A DNA stretch of 64,000 bases, taken from positions 62,001 to 126,000 of the forward strand of contig CAITZM010000134.1 of the NCBI GenBank assembly GCA_903896925.1. Reading direction: 5' to 3'. Positions 1-8,411 of this stretch are shown piece by piece. A program made the position numbers and the translations under genes. The stretch comes from an uncultured Lentisphaerota bacterium (GTDB lineage: Bacteria > Verrucomicrobiota > Kiritimatiellia > CAIQIC01). The notes under the pieces were generated by a model. That model was not told the origin of the DNA, made no database searches, and was given only the letters and a program-made list of their open reading frames with translations. Within the stretch, counting starts at the first letter, position 1, and every line of letters starts with the position of its first letter.

Positions 1-1
1 C

Positions 2-433
2 AGCGAGTCCGTCGCCGAGAAGATGATCGAGAGCGCGATGGCCAAGGACGGCGTCAAGGGCAAGGTGAACATCTCCGATGGCAAGGTCACGATGGAGACC
101 AAGGACGGCACCGCCTCGTTCAGCAGCGGCGCCGGCGTGAAGGTGCCCGACAATTTCCCGAAGGACGTGCTCGTCTATGACGGCGCCAAGGTGATCGCGT
201 GCGTGAACGCGCCCGGCGGCCAGAACCTCGTGCTGGAGTCGAAAGACAGCGTCGAGAAAATCATCGCCGCCTACAAGGGCAAGATGACCGGCGCGGGCTG
301 GAAGGAAGAGATGAACATGAACCAGGCAGACACGGCCATGCTGATCTACAAGAAAGATCCGCGTACGGCCTCCATCGTCGTCGCGCATTCCGGCGACGTG
401 ACGCAGATCCAGCTGACCACCGCGGAAAAATAA
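2..433 (+). CDS. Hypothetical protein, C-terminal part (5' end outside window)
   Basis: The reading frame is open from base 2, so the true start lies upstream of the window; the first internal Met is at base 23. The visible 143 residues are rich in Lys, Asp and Gly and alternate short beta-like strands (VKVPDNFPKDVLVYDGAKV), with a KDSVEKIIAAYKGKM helix in the middle. This resembles small periplasmic or lipoprotein-type hypothetical proteins in which a soluble domain follows an N-terminal lipobox, but the N-terminus is not visible, so export is only inferred. No catalytic motif is seen. The downstream intergenic stretch is rich in hairpins, consistent with the end of a transcript. Confidence 0.6.
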   Translation, partial: SESVAEKMIESAMAKDGVKGKVNISDGKVTMETKDGTASFSSGAGVKVPDNFPKDVLVYDGAKVIACVNAPGGQNLVLESKDSVEKIIAAYKGKMTGAGWKEEMNMNQADTAMLIYKKDPRTASIVVAHSGDVTQIQLTTAEK

Positions 434-477
434 GCAGACGCAAATCTACGCACTCCGCGGTCCCGCGCAGCGCGCGC

Positions 478-529
478 TTTTCCAGTGACGGGAAAACCGC
501 GCGCTGTTTTCTTCCAAGGCCGGGAAGAA
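478..529. repeat. Tandem TTCC...GGAA mini-palindromes
   Basis: Two inverted repeats lie side by side: TTTTCC (478-483) with GGAAAA (491-496), and TTCTTCC (509-515) with GGAAGAA (523-529), each around a 7-base loop. A looser third copy follows near 543-560. Related palindromes recur in other intergenic spaces of the chromosomal part (6319-6369, 15234-15246, 26456-26498), so this looks like a dispersed intergenic repeat family rather than a single terminator. Confidence 0.5.
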
Positions 530-581
530 CCGGGGCCGCCGGCTTCCAAGGGCAGGGAAAGCCTGCCGGGCGCCGGGTGGG

Positions 582-613
582 AACATCCCGGACTTCGTGA
601 ACTCCGGGATGTT
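582..613. terminator. 10-bp hairpin, possible terminator
   Basis: AACATCCCGG (582-591) pairs perfectly with CCGGGATGTT (604-613) around a 12-base loop. No T-run follows on either strand, so Rho-independent termination is uncertain. Confidence 0.35.
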
Positions 614-826
614 GCCCGCCCCCCAACTCCGCGGAAGATGGCGGACGAGGCGGCAGCGCAAGTGCAAGGCGGGGCTGCCCGCCGCGCGCAACCGAAGGCC
701 GCTTCCCGCGCGGAGGGCCTGGCGTGTTCCGGGGTGAGAAAATTATTTCCCCCTGATAATCCGAGGCTTGCAGCGCCGGGTCCCTTCCGCGCTTTGCTAA
801 CGCCGCGCGGTGTGCTAAAGCACTCC

Positions 827-846
827 CCGCCGCCGGTGGGCGGCGG
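827..846 (+). promoter_or_regulatory. GC hairpin directly upstream of dnaE start
   Basis: CCGCCGCC (827-834) and GGCGGCGG (839-846) form a perfect 8-bp stem with a 4-base loop, ending 10 bases before the dnaE ATG. The right arm covers the only purine-rich stretch where a ribosome binding site could sit, so the hairpin could limit initiation. This is inference from position only. Confidence 0.35.
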
Positions 847-856
847 ATAAATTTTC

Positions 857-3800
857 ATGGGCAAAAACATTCCATTTGTACATCTGCATTTCCACACGGA
901 ATACAGCCTGCTGGACAGCGCCTGCAAGGTGAAGAAGGTGATGAAGCGCGCCGTGGAGCTCGAGCAGAACACGCTGGCGATCACCGACCACGGCAACCTC
1001 TATGGCGCCGTCGATTTCTACAAGGAAGCCAAGGGTGCTGGTCTCAAGCCGATCCTCGGCTGCGAAGTCTATGTGGCCGTCGGCGACATGCACGACCGGA
1101 AGAGTATCGAGGGTTCCACCAAGCAACCGACGAACCATCTGGTGCTGCTGGCGGAGAACGAACAGGGCTGGGCAAACCTGATCCGGCTGGTGTCCATGGC
1201 GCACCTGGAGGGCTTCTACTACAAGCCGCGCATCGACAAGGAACTGCTCGCCAAATATTCCAAGGGCCTGATCGGCCTGTCGAGCTGCCTCAAGGGCGAG
1301 CCGGCGGAACTGTGCGCGGCAGGGGATATTGCGGGGGCGAAGCGGGCGGCCGGGCAATACGCGGAGATCCTCGGCAAGGACAACTACTTCATCGAGCTGC
1401 AGAACCACGGCCTGCCGGAGCAGCTCAAGGCGAACGTCGGCCTGCGCGAGGTGGCCAAGGCCCTGCACCTCCCGCTGATCTGCACGAACGACGTGCACTA
1501 CATCCAGCAGGAGCACCACGAGGCGCACGCGGTCCTGCTCTGCCTCCAGACGCAGAGCAAGCTGAGCGATCCCGGCCGGATGCACTATCACGGCGACCAG
1601 TTCTACATGAAAAGCGGCGAGGAAATGCAGGCGCTCTTCCCCGGCGAGCCGGAGCTGCTCGCACGCACGGTCGAGATCGGCCAGCGCTGCAACGTGGACC
1701 TGCGGCTCGGCAAGGAAACCCATTTCCCGATCTACATCACGCCGGACGGCAGCACGCAGAAGGATTTCATCGTGCAGGTGGCGCACGCCGGCCTGCGCAA
1801 GCGCTACAACATGGCCGACTGCCTGCATCCCGCCAGCGAGCTCGAGCGGCAGGTCATGGACCGGTTCAACTACGAGCTGGGCGTCATCGAGCGCCTGAAG
1901 TTCATCAACTATTTTCTCGTGGTGTGGGATTTCATCCATCACGCCAAGCTGCAGGGCATCCCGGTGGGGCCGGGCCGCGGCTCGGGCGCCGGCAGCCTCA
2001 TCGCCTACGCGATCGGCATCACGAACATCGAGCCGCTGCGGTTCAACCTGCTCTTCGAGCGCTTCCTGAACCCGGAGCGCATCAGCTGGCCGGACTTCGA
2101 CATCGATTTCTGCCAGCGGCGGCGCGGCGAGGTGATCACCTATGTCCGCGAGAAGTACGGCGAGGAGAACGTCGCGCAGATCGTCACGTTCGGCACGCTC
2201 GGGCCCAAGACGGTGATCCGCGACATCGGGCGCGTGCTGGAAATCCCGCTCGGCGAGTGCGACCGGCTCGCGAAGATGGTGCCCGACGACCCGAAGATCG
2301 ACGACCTCGAAAAGGCGCTGGCCCAGAATCCCGAGTTCAAGCAGATCTGCGAGCGCGACGAGAACGCCAAGCGCATCATGAAGTATGCGCGCGTGCTCGA
2401 AGGCCTCGCGCGCAATCCCGGCGTCCACGCCGCCGGCGTCGTCATCGGCGAGAAGCCGCTGGTCGAAATCCTGCCGCTCGCGCGCAGCAAGGACAAGGAA
2501 ATCATCACGCAGTTCGAAATGTCGCCGCTCGAGGCGACCGGCCTGATGAAGATGGACTTCCTCGGCCTCAAGACGCTGACGGTGATCCAGGACGCGCTGG
2601 ACTACGTCGAGCGCAACCACGGCGTGAAGCTGGACATGGACACGCTGCCGCTGGACGACGCCAAGACCTACGAGCTGCTCGGCCGCGGCGACGCCGTCGG
2701 CGTGTTCCAGCTGGAATCCGGCGGCATGCGCGACCTGCTCCGGCGCATGGCCTCGAACCGGATCGAGGACCTGATCGCCCTGATCGCGCTCTACCGCCCC
2801 GGCCCGATGCAGTTCATCGACAGCTTCATCAACCGCAAGAACGGCCTCGAGGCCATCGAGTATCCGCACCCGCTGCTCGAATCCATCTTGAAGGAGACCT
2901 ACGGCATCATCGTCTACCAGGAGCAGGTCCAGCAGGCCGCTGTGACGCTGGCGGGGTTTTCGCTGGGCCAGGGCGATATTTTGCGGCGCGCCATGGGCAA
3001 GAAGAAAAAAGAAGAGATGGACAAGATGCGCGACAAGTTCGTCGAAGGCTGCATCGCGACCAACAAGATTCCCCGCGCGCAGGCCTCCGCGATCTTCGAC
3101 ACGATCGACAAGTTCGCCTCCTACGGCTTCAACAAGTCGCACAGCGCCGCCTACGCGATCGTCTCCTACCAGACGGCCTACCTGAAGGCGCACTATCCGG
3201 TGGAGTTCATGTCCGCCCTGATGACGAGTGAAATCGGCAATCCCGACAAGCTGACGAACTTCATCAACGAGGCGCGCGCGATGGAGGTCGAGATCCTGCC
3301 GCCGAGCGTCAACGAGAGCGACCTGCACTTCACGCCGACCGGCCAGAAGATCCGCTTCGGCCTCGCGGGCATCAAGAACGTCGGCGAGGGCGCGGTCGAG
3401 GAGATCGTCCGCATCCGCAAGGAAGGCGGCCCCTTCAAGGGCCTGGTGGATTTCTGCAACCGCGTGGACGGCCAGCGCTCGAACAAGAAGGTGCTCGAAA
3501 GCCTCGTCCGCTGCGGCGCGTTCGATTTCACCGGCCAGCTGCGCGGCCGGCTCTTCGGCGGCATCGACCAGGCGATGGGCGGCGCCGCGTCCGAGCAGCG
3601 CGACCGCCGCGCCGGCCAGATATCCCTGTTCGGGATGTTGGGCGGCGACGCCACCCAGAGCGCCGTTGATGCCGACCTGCCTGCCGGCGAAACCTGGACC
3701 GAGAGCCAGCTGCTGGCCGGCGAGAAGGAGCTGCTCGGTTTCTTCATCTCCGGCCATCCGCTGACCGAGTTTCAGTGGATCCTCCAGCGCTTCGACCAGA

Positions 3801-4411
3801 CCGGCGGCGGCCCGCTCGAGGAGGCCGCGCCCGGCACGGTCGTCCGCGTCGGCGGGCTGGTGGCCAGCTTCCAGAAACGCTTCACCAAGAAAACTCAGGA
3901 GCCGATGGGCATTTTCCGGCTCGAACGCCTCGACGGCGCGCTCGAGGCCGTCGCGTTCCCGTCCACCTTCACCACCTACGGCGTCTATCTCAAGGACGAC
4001 GCGCCGGTGCTCGTCTGCGGCCAGCTCGGCCGCTCCGAACTGCCCGGCCAGCAATCGCAGCAGCTCAAGCTGACCGTGCAGGAAGTCTATCCGCTCGGCG
4101 ATGTGCCGCGCCTGTTCACCGAGACCGTGAGCGTCCACCTGCCCGAGCAGTTGGCGGACCCCGCGCGCGTGCAGCAGCTCAAGGCGATCATCCGCCAGCA
4201 TCCCGGCCAGACCCCGCTGCACATTGTCATCATGCTGGGCAGTGGTGAGAAAATCTACGTCAACGCCCATAGCGCGATGCACGTCCTGCCCAGCAAGGCG
4301 CTCATCCATGCCATCGAGCAGTTGCTGGGCGAGGGCAGCCTCTACATCGCCCCCCGCGCCGTCACCTGCCTCAAGCCTCCTCCGCCCCGCCGCTGGGAGC
4401 GCAAGGACTGA
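857..4411 (+). CDS. dnaE: DNA polymerase III subunit alpha
   Basis: Replicative C-family DNA polymerase, 1184 residues, close to the usual 1100-1200. The N-terminal PHP domain begins at once (HLHFHTEYSLLD near residue 9; ITDHGNLYG). The polymerase core shows GPGRGSGAGSLIAYAIG (residues ~372-388) and the catalytic WPDFDIDF, followed by fingers motifs and tandem HhH/OB-type C-terminal regions (SGHPLTEF; RVGGLVASFQKRFTKK). It acts in the cytoplasm as the catalytic subunit of the replisome. The start ATG at 857 is supported by the immediate PHP motif. A 1237-residue antisense frame over this gene is a GC-rich shadow. Transcription seems monocistronic. Confidence 0.98.
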   Translation: MGKNIPFVHLHFHTEYSLLDSACKVKKVMKRAVELEQNTLAITDHGNLYGAVDFYKEAKGAGLKPILGCEVYVAVGDMHDRKSIEGSTKQPTNHLVLLAENEQGWANLIRLVSMAHLEGFYYKPRIDKELLAKYSKGLIGLSSCLKGEPAELCAAGDIAGAKRAAGQYAEILGKDNYFIELQNHGLPEQLKANVGLREVAKALHLPLICTNDVHYIQQEHHEAHAVLLCLQTQSKLSDPGRMHYHGDQFYMKSGEEMQALFPGEPELLARTVEIGQRCNVDLRLGKETHFPIYITPDGSTQKDFIVQVAHAGLRKRYNMADCLHPASELERQVMDRFNYELGVIERLKFINYFLVVWDFIHHAKLQGIPVGPGRGSGAGSLIAYAIGITNIEPLRFNLLFERFLNPERISWPDFDIDFCQRRRGEVITYVREKYGEENVAQIVTFGTLGPKTVIRDIGRVLEIPLGECDRLAKMVPDDPKIDDLEKALAQNPEFKQICERDENAKRIMKYARVLEGLARNPGVHAAGVVIGEKPLVEILPLARSKDKEIITQFEMSPLEATGLMKMDFLGLKTLTVIQDALDYVERNHGVKLDMDTLPLDDAKTYELLGRGDAVGVFQLESGGMRDLLRRMASNRIEDLIALIALYRPGPMQFIDSFINRKNGLEAIEYPHPLLESILKETYGIIVYQEQVQQAAVTLAGFSLGQGDILRRAMGKKKKEEMDKMRDKFVEGCIATNKIPRAQASAIFDTIDKFASYGFNKSHSAAYAIVSYQTAYLKAHYPVEFMSALMTSEIGNPDKLTNFINEARAMEVEILPPSVNESDLHFTPTGQKIRFGLAGIKNVGEGAVEEIVRIRKEGGPFKGLVDFCNRVDGQRSNKKVLESLVRCGAFDFTGQLRGRLFGGIDQAMGGAASEQRDRRAGQISLFGMLGGDATQSAVDADLPAGETWTESQLLAGEKELLGFFISGHPLTEFQWILQRFDQTGGGPLEEAAPGTVVRVGGLVASFQKRFTKKTQEPMGIFRLERLDGALEAVAFPSTFTTYGVYLKDDAPVLVCGQLGRSELPGQQSQQLKLTVQEVYPLGDVPRLFTETVSVHLPEQLADPARVQQLKAIIRQHPGQTPLHIVIMLGSGEKIYVNAHSAMHVLPSKALIHAIEQLLGEGSLYIAPRAVTCLKPPPPRRWERKD

Positions 4412-4562
4412 GCGGCGCCCAAGCCGGGCCCCTGGCACCGCGACCCTGTGGCGGGCGGGAAATTCCGCGTGGCGCAGTCTTGAGGTCGACGGCTGGCTTC
4501 TGAATCGTACGGAAATCGGCGCAACCACAGGGGCTTCGGCTTTTTTTTGGTTGGATTTGATT

Positions 4563-4568
4563 TATACT
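4563..4568 (+). promoter_or_regulatory. Possible -10 box (TATACT)
   Basis: TATACT sits 13 bases before the ATG at 4582 in a short T-rich stretch following dnaE. No Shine-Dalgarno-like sequence precedes that ATG, so transcription from this box would give a nearly leaderless mRNA. No good -35 box was found at 16-18 bases. Confidence 0.25.
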
Positions 4569-4581
4569 GACCGACCATCAG

Positions 4582-6255
4582 ATGGATATCCAAAGCCAAC
4601 AACAGTACCGGCAAGGCCTGGGCTCGCGGGTGGATGCACTTGAGGCCGCACTCCAGTCGCTGGGCCGCGATGTGACGGCGGAGAAAAACATCCGGCTCAT
4701 GGCCAAGTCGCTGTGCACCTCCAGCGTCCCCCAAGGGCTCCAGACCGTTTTTCAGGCTGCGCGCAGCGTGGAGGTGGCGGCGCCGGCGCAGTTGCCGGAG
4801 CTGACGCGCGCCTTCATCGCCATCCTGCGGCAGGCACTGACGGACTCACTGGACGGCCCTCACGACGAGGTGGCCGAGTCCCTCCATACACGCCAGCACG
4901 GCACTCCCGAGAACACGCGCCATGATGCGCTCACCGGCCTGCTCAACCGCACGGCGTTCTGCGAGGCGTACGAGCACGCCCTCGGCCTGAGCGCGCGCTC
5001 CCGCAAGCCGGTTGTGCTGGCGTTGCTCGAAATTGACCGCCTCGCCGATATCGAGAGGGGCCATGGTCAGCCTGCAGTTGAACTCGCCCTGCAGTGCGTG
5101 GGCGCGGTGCTGGCGAGTTCCTCGCGGGCGACCGACCTCGTCGCGCGCTGGAGCGCGTTGCAATTCGTCCTCCTGTTCCCCGGCGAAGACCAGGCCGGCG
5201 GCCGGCGCGCCATCGAGAAGGCGTTGAGCCTGCTGCAGGATCGGCTGCCCGTGTTGCCCGACGGCCAGCCACTTCGCCTCACCCTCTCCGCCGGCCTCAG
5301 AGAGCTGGACCTGCCGGCACCGCTGGAAACGGCTGTGGTGCAGGCGGACCGCTTCCTCTATCTGGCCAAATCCCGTGGCGGCAATCAGGTGGTCAGCGCC
5401 GAAACGACCCTGCCGCCGCGCAAGGACAACGTGCTGGTGGCCACCCGCGAGGACATCGCCGGCATCTTCAAACACATTCTCGAAATCAACGGATTCGAGG
5501 TGGTGCTCACCCGCCCCTCCAGCGCCGCAGCGCTCGACGTACTCGCCCACGGCCATTTCCGGCTGATCATCCTTGAGGAAGGCGATGACGGCGAGAGCGG
5601 CTACGAGCTGCTGCGCAAGCTCCGCGAAAATCAGCACTGTCACCGCATCCCGATGGTCATGCTTGTCTCCAACGAACAGGCCGCGGCCCGCGCGCTCGAT
5701 CTCGGTGCGAACGACTATATGCTCAAGCCGCTTTCGCCGGTCGTCTTCATCGCCCGCGTCCGCCACCTGCTGACGCGCGGCGTGCCGGCGGCCCGCCCGC
5801 AGCACAAGTTGCTGCTGGTGGATGGCGACCTGGCGGCGTTGATCGTCGCCGGCACCGCGTTGCACCAAAGCGGCAGCTTCCGCATCCGCTTCGCCCGCAC
5901 CGGCGCCGACGCCCTCCGCCGTGCGATGGAAGTCGCGCCCGATGCCGTCTGCGCGGCCGCCCGCCTGCCGGACATGAGCGGGTCGGAACTCCTCCTGCGC
6001 TTGCAGTCCGTGCTGCAGCCCGCCCGCGCCGCCGGCGTGCTGACGGCGCCCGTCGATCAGGCCGCCGATGTGGCGCGTCTGAGCAGCACGACCCTCCGCG
6101 GCGTACTCACCACGCCTTTCAACCTGCAGACGCTGGCCGGCGAGTTGACCCGCCTGTTGCAAATCAAGGCGAACCCCGCGCCGCCCTCTGCAGAGGATCA
6201 CCTGTCATTCAACAGCGAACTGCAGCGGTTGCTGAGCGCTGTCGCTTCGGACTGA
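4582..6255 (+). CDS. Degenerate GGDEF domain plus two pseudo-receiver domains
   Basis: 557 residues. An N-terminal helical segment leads to a diguanylate-cyclase fold (DALTGLLNRTAFCEAY near 115) in which the GGDEF signature is replaced by a sequence around WSALQF, so cyclase activity is unlikely. Two receiver-like domains follow (about 270-400 and 405-545). In the first the phospho-acceptor position reads LIILEEGDDG, with Glu where Asp is expected; in the second it reads DAVCAAARLPD, with Ala. The protein therefore looks like a signalling scaffold or c-di-GMP/REC-type binding partner rather than an enzyme. It lies between dnaE and a convergent response regulator gene. Domain families are confident; the loss of activity is inferred from missing residues. 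Confidence 0.8.
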   Translation: MDIQSQQQYRQGLGSRVDALEAALQSLGRDVTAEKNIRLMAKSLCTSSVPQGLQTVFQAARSVEVAAPAQLPELTRAFIAILRQALTDSLDGPHDEVAESLHTRQHGTPENTRHDALTGLLNRTAFCEAYEHALGLSARSRKPVVLALLEIDRLADIERGHGQPAVELALQCVGAVLASSSRATDLVARWSALQFVLLFPGEDQAGGRRAIEKALSLLQDRLPVLPDGQPLRLTLSAGLRELDLPAPLETAVVQADRFLYLAKSRGGNQVVSAETTLPPRKDNVLVATREDIAGIFKHILEINGFEVVLTRPSSAAALDVLAHGHFRLIILEEGDDGESGYELLRKLRENQHCHRIPMVMLVSNEQAAARALDLGANDYMLKPLSPVVFIARVRHLLTRGVPAARPQHKLLLVDGDLAALIVAGTALHQSGSFRIRFARTGADALRRAMEVAPDAVCAAARLPDMSGSELLLRLQSVLQPARAAGVLTAPVDQAADVARLSSTTLRGVLTTPFNLQTLAGELTRLLQIKANPAPPSAEDHLSFNSELQRLLSAVASD

Positions 6256-6318
6256 GCGGCAGAGCCGCCGCGATGCAGCCGGTTGGCAGCTCAACATCAC
6301 CACCCGCGGAGCAATGTG

Positions 6319-6369
6319 TTCTCCAAGGCAGGAAAGAAGACCCGTTGCTTTTTCAAGCCATGGAAAGGG
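6319..6369. repeat. TTCC/GGAA palindromes at gene end
   Basis: TTCTCCAAGGCAGGAAAGAA (6319-6338) and a TTTTTCAAGCCATGGAAA stretch (6350-6367) match the palindrome family seen at 478-529. The second copy overlaps the last codons of the minus-strand response regulator gene. Confidence 0.4.
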
Positions 6370-7057
6370 ACGGGTGGCGGGCGTCAGGCGCTGGCGCGCC
6401 AGATGTGCTGTCCACGAGTCCGGCGCCGATGGCGTAGCGGGTGAGACTGGCGGTGTCGAAGATGTTGAGCTTGCGCGTGAGGGCCCCGCGGTGTTTTTCG
6501 ACCGTGCGGATGCTGAGGCCCAGTTCAGGGGCGATCTGTTTGTTCGGCAGGCCCTCGGCGACGAGTTGGAGCACCTCGACCTCGCGCTCCGTCAGGCAGG
6601 CCTCGCGATAGACGCAGGTGCCGCAGTGGTCGGCGCACTGGTGCGGAAGGCGGCAGGCAATGCTGGGGCTGAAGGCTTTTCTTCCCTGATGCACGTCGCG
6701 GATGGCGGCGCACACGGTGCGCGCCGACGCTTGCTTGAGCAGATAGCCGGCGATGCCCAGCGCGGTCGCCTGCTGGATGTAGCGGTCCTCGCTGCGTGCG
6801 GTGAGAATCAGGATCCGGGTGGCGGGACAAAGTTGGCGGATCTGCCGGGTGGCTTCGACCCCATTGAGCCGCGGCATCAAGATGTCCATGACGAGCACGG
6901 CGGGCAGGAGTTGCTGGGCCAGAGCCACGGCTTCGCGGCCGTTGGCGGCTTCGCCGATGACCTCGATATCGGTTTCGGCGGCGAGCAGCGCGCGCAGCCC
7001 TTCGCGGACGACGGTGTGGTCGTCCGCCAGCAGGACGGTGATGCGGTTCGTAGCCAT
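6353..7057 (-). CDS. LuxR/NarL-family response regulator with cysteine cluster
   Basis: 234 residues from the ATG at 7057 (MATNRITVLLADDH); an in-frame upstream ATG at 7132 would add 25 residues without receiver homology. The receiver domain has the acidic pair D12/D13, acceptor D58 (LVMDILMPRLNG) and K109. The NarL-type helix-turn-helix occupies about 156-215 (LTEREVEVLQLVAEG, NKQIAPELGLSIRTVEKHR). Between them is a Cys-rich linker, C135, C141, C145, C148 and C154, spacing x5-x3-x2-x5, as in metal or Fe-S ligand sets and unusual for this family. It is a predicted phosphorylation-dependent transcription factor. It is divergent from the exopolysaccharide-type operon starting at 7218, 160 bases away, and may regulate it (inference). 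Confidence 0.9.
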   Translation of the reverse strand: MATNRITVLLADDHTVVREGLRALLAAETDIEVIGEAANGREAVALAQQLLPAVLVMDILMPRLNGVEATRQIRQLCPATRILILTARSEDRYIQQATALGIAGYLLKQASARTVCAAIRDVHQGRKAFSPSIACRLPHQCADHCGTCVYREACLTEREVEVLQLVAEGLPNKQIAPELGLSIRTVEKHRGALTRKLNIFDTASLTRYAIGAGLVDSTSGAPAPDARHPSLSMA

Positions 7058-7217
7058 GTTTCCGGCGGTTTCAGCTCGTGTGGCAACGTCTGGCGCCGCC
7101 GGGGAGTCTAGACCGGTTCTCGCCGATGTCAAACCGGCGGGTGGTGGTAGTTCCCCTCATGGCGGAGCGCGGCGGGTGCCGTAGACTCAGATCGTTATGA
7201 AACGACAGGAAGAAAAA

Positions 7218-8411
7218 ATGAAACCAAAAACACCGAGCGGGTTACCTGTCTCGCGGGAAGAAATCCGGCCTATCTATCCGGTCCACGGGCTGCCCGCTTC
7301 GCAGGAGCTGGCCCTGAAGACCCGCCCGGCGCACGGGCTGCATGTCCTGATCACCGGCGGGGCGGGGTTCATCGGCTCGAACCTGGCCGAGTATCACCTG
7401 CACAAAGGCGACAAGGTGCATGTGGTGGATGACCTCAGCACCGGGGCGCTCAGCAATGTCGAGGCGTTCCTGAGCCATCCGCATTTCCGGTTCAGTCAGG
7501 CCGACATCCTGGTTTGGGACGACCTGAACAAAGCCGTCACCTGGGCCGACCGGATTTATCACATGGCGGCCGTGGTGGGTGTCCACAAGGTGCTGGCCGA
7601 GCCGATTCATTGTCTGTCGACCAACATCGCGGGCTGCGAGCGGGTGCTGCGCGCGGCCAGTGCCAACGGGTGGAAGCCCCAGATTGTGATCCCCTCGACC
7701 GCGGAGGTCTACGGCGAGGCGCACACCAGCGGTGGGGCGCTGCCGTCGGAGGCGGTCGATTTTACCGGGTTCCGGGAGGATGCGGAACTGGTGGTGGGCT
7801 CCACGGCGATCAAACGGTGGAACTATCCCGTCAGCAAGATCACCAACGAGGCGATGGGGCTCTCCTATGGGCAGGCCTTCGGCATGGAGGTCCTCGTCGC
7901 CCGGCTGTTCAACAGCGTCGGCCCGCGGCAGACCGGGCGCTATGGGATGGTGCTGCCGCGCTTCGTGAAGCAGGCCGTGGCGGGCGAGCCGATCACGGTC
8001 TACGGCGACGGCACGCAGACGCGCAGCTTCTGCGATGTGCGGGACACCGTGGCGCTGTTGGACGCCTTGGCGAGCGAGTTGGGCAACGCAGGGGAGATCA
8101 TTAACGTGGGCAATAACCGGGAGATCAGCATTCACGCGCTGGCCCGGCTGGTCAAGGAACTGGCGCAGAGCGCCTCGCCCATCGCCTTTGTTCCGTACCG
8201 TGTGGCTTACGGCGAAGGGAATGTGGAAACCTACCGGCGCAAGCCCGATCTCACCAAGCTCCTGGCGCATACGGCGTACCGGCATCAGTGGACGCTGGAG
8301 GCGACGGTGCAGGATCTGATCGAACGGGAACGGGCCAACATGGAAGACGCCAGGCTGGTCGCGTGGCGGCCGGACGATGCGCGCGTCTTCCAGGAGTGCA
8401 TGGTGTCATGA
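7218..8411 (+). CDS. NAD-dependent nucleotide-sugar epimerase/dehydratase
   Basis: 397 residues using the ATG at 7218, preceded by AGGAAG at good spacing; an ATG at 7197 is in frame but lacks a ribosome binding site. Extended short-chain dehydrogenase: the Rossmann motif GGAGFIGSN lies near residue 50 after a ~40-residue N-terminal extension, the catalytic YPVSK is near 205, and PSTAEVYGE carries the serine/threonine of the active site. It probably converts an NDP-sugar precursor (C4 epimerisation, dehydration or decarboxylation); the exact substrate cannot be read. Its stop overlaps the next start (ATGA at 8408), and it heads the five-gene glycan operon. Confidence 0.85.
   Translation: MKPKTPSGLPVSREEIRPIYPVHGLPASQELALKTRPAHGLHVLITGGAGFIGSNLAEYHLHKGDKVHVVDDLSTGALSNVEAFLSHPHFRFSQADILVWDDLNKAVTWADRIYHMAAVVGVHKVLAEPIHCLSTNIAGCERVLRAASANGWKPQIVIPSTAEVYGEAHTSGGALPSEAVDFTGFREDAELVVGSTAIKRWNYPVSKITNEAMGLSYGQAFGMEVLVARLFNSVGPRQTGRYGMVLPRFVKQAVAGEPITVYGDGTQTRSFCDVRDTVALLDALASELGNAGEIINVGNNREISIHALARLVKELAQSASPIAFVPYRVAYGEGNVETYRRKPDLTKLLAHTAYRHQWTLEATVQDLIERERANMEDARLVAWRPDDARVFQECMVS

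Larger units (their letters stand above)
434..856. other. Intergenic region with several hairpins
   Basis: 423 bases without a convincing gene between the partial gene and dnaE. It holds short TTCC/GGAA palindromes (478-529), a longer hairpin (582-613) and a hairpin just before dnaE (827-846). Open frames here on both strands have no recognisable product. Confidence 0.6.

Noticed and set aside
815..4528. 1237-codon open frame antisense to dnaE
   Set aside because: High-GC shadow frame: the plus strand has complete polymerase III alpha motifs, while the antisense product is a low-complexity mix of Leu, Ala, Arg, Glu and Asp with no domain.
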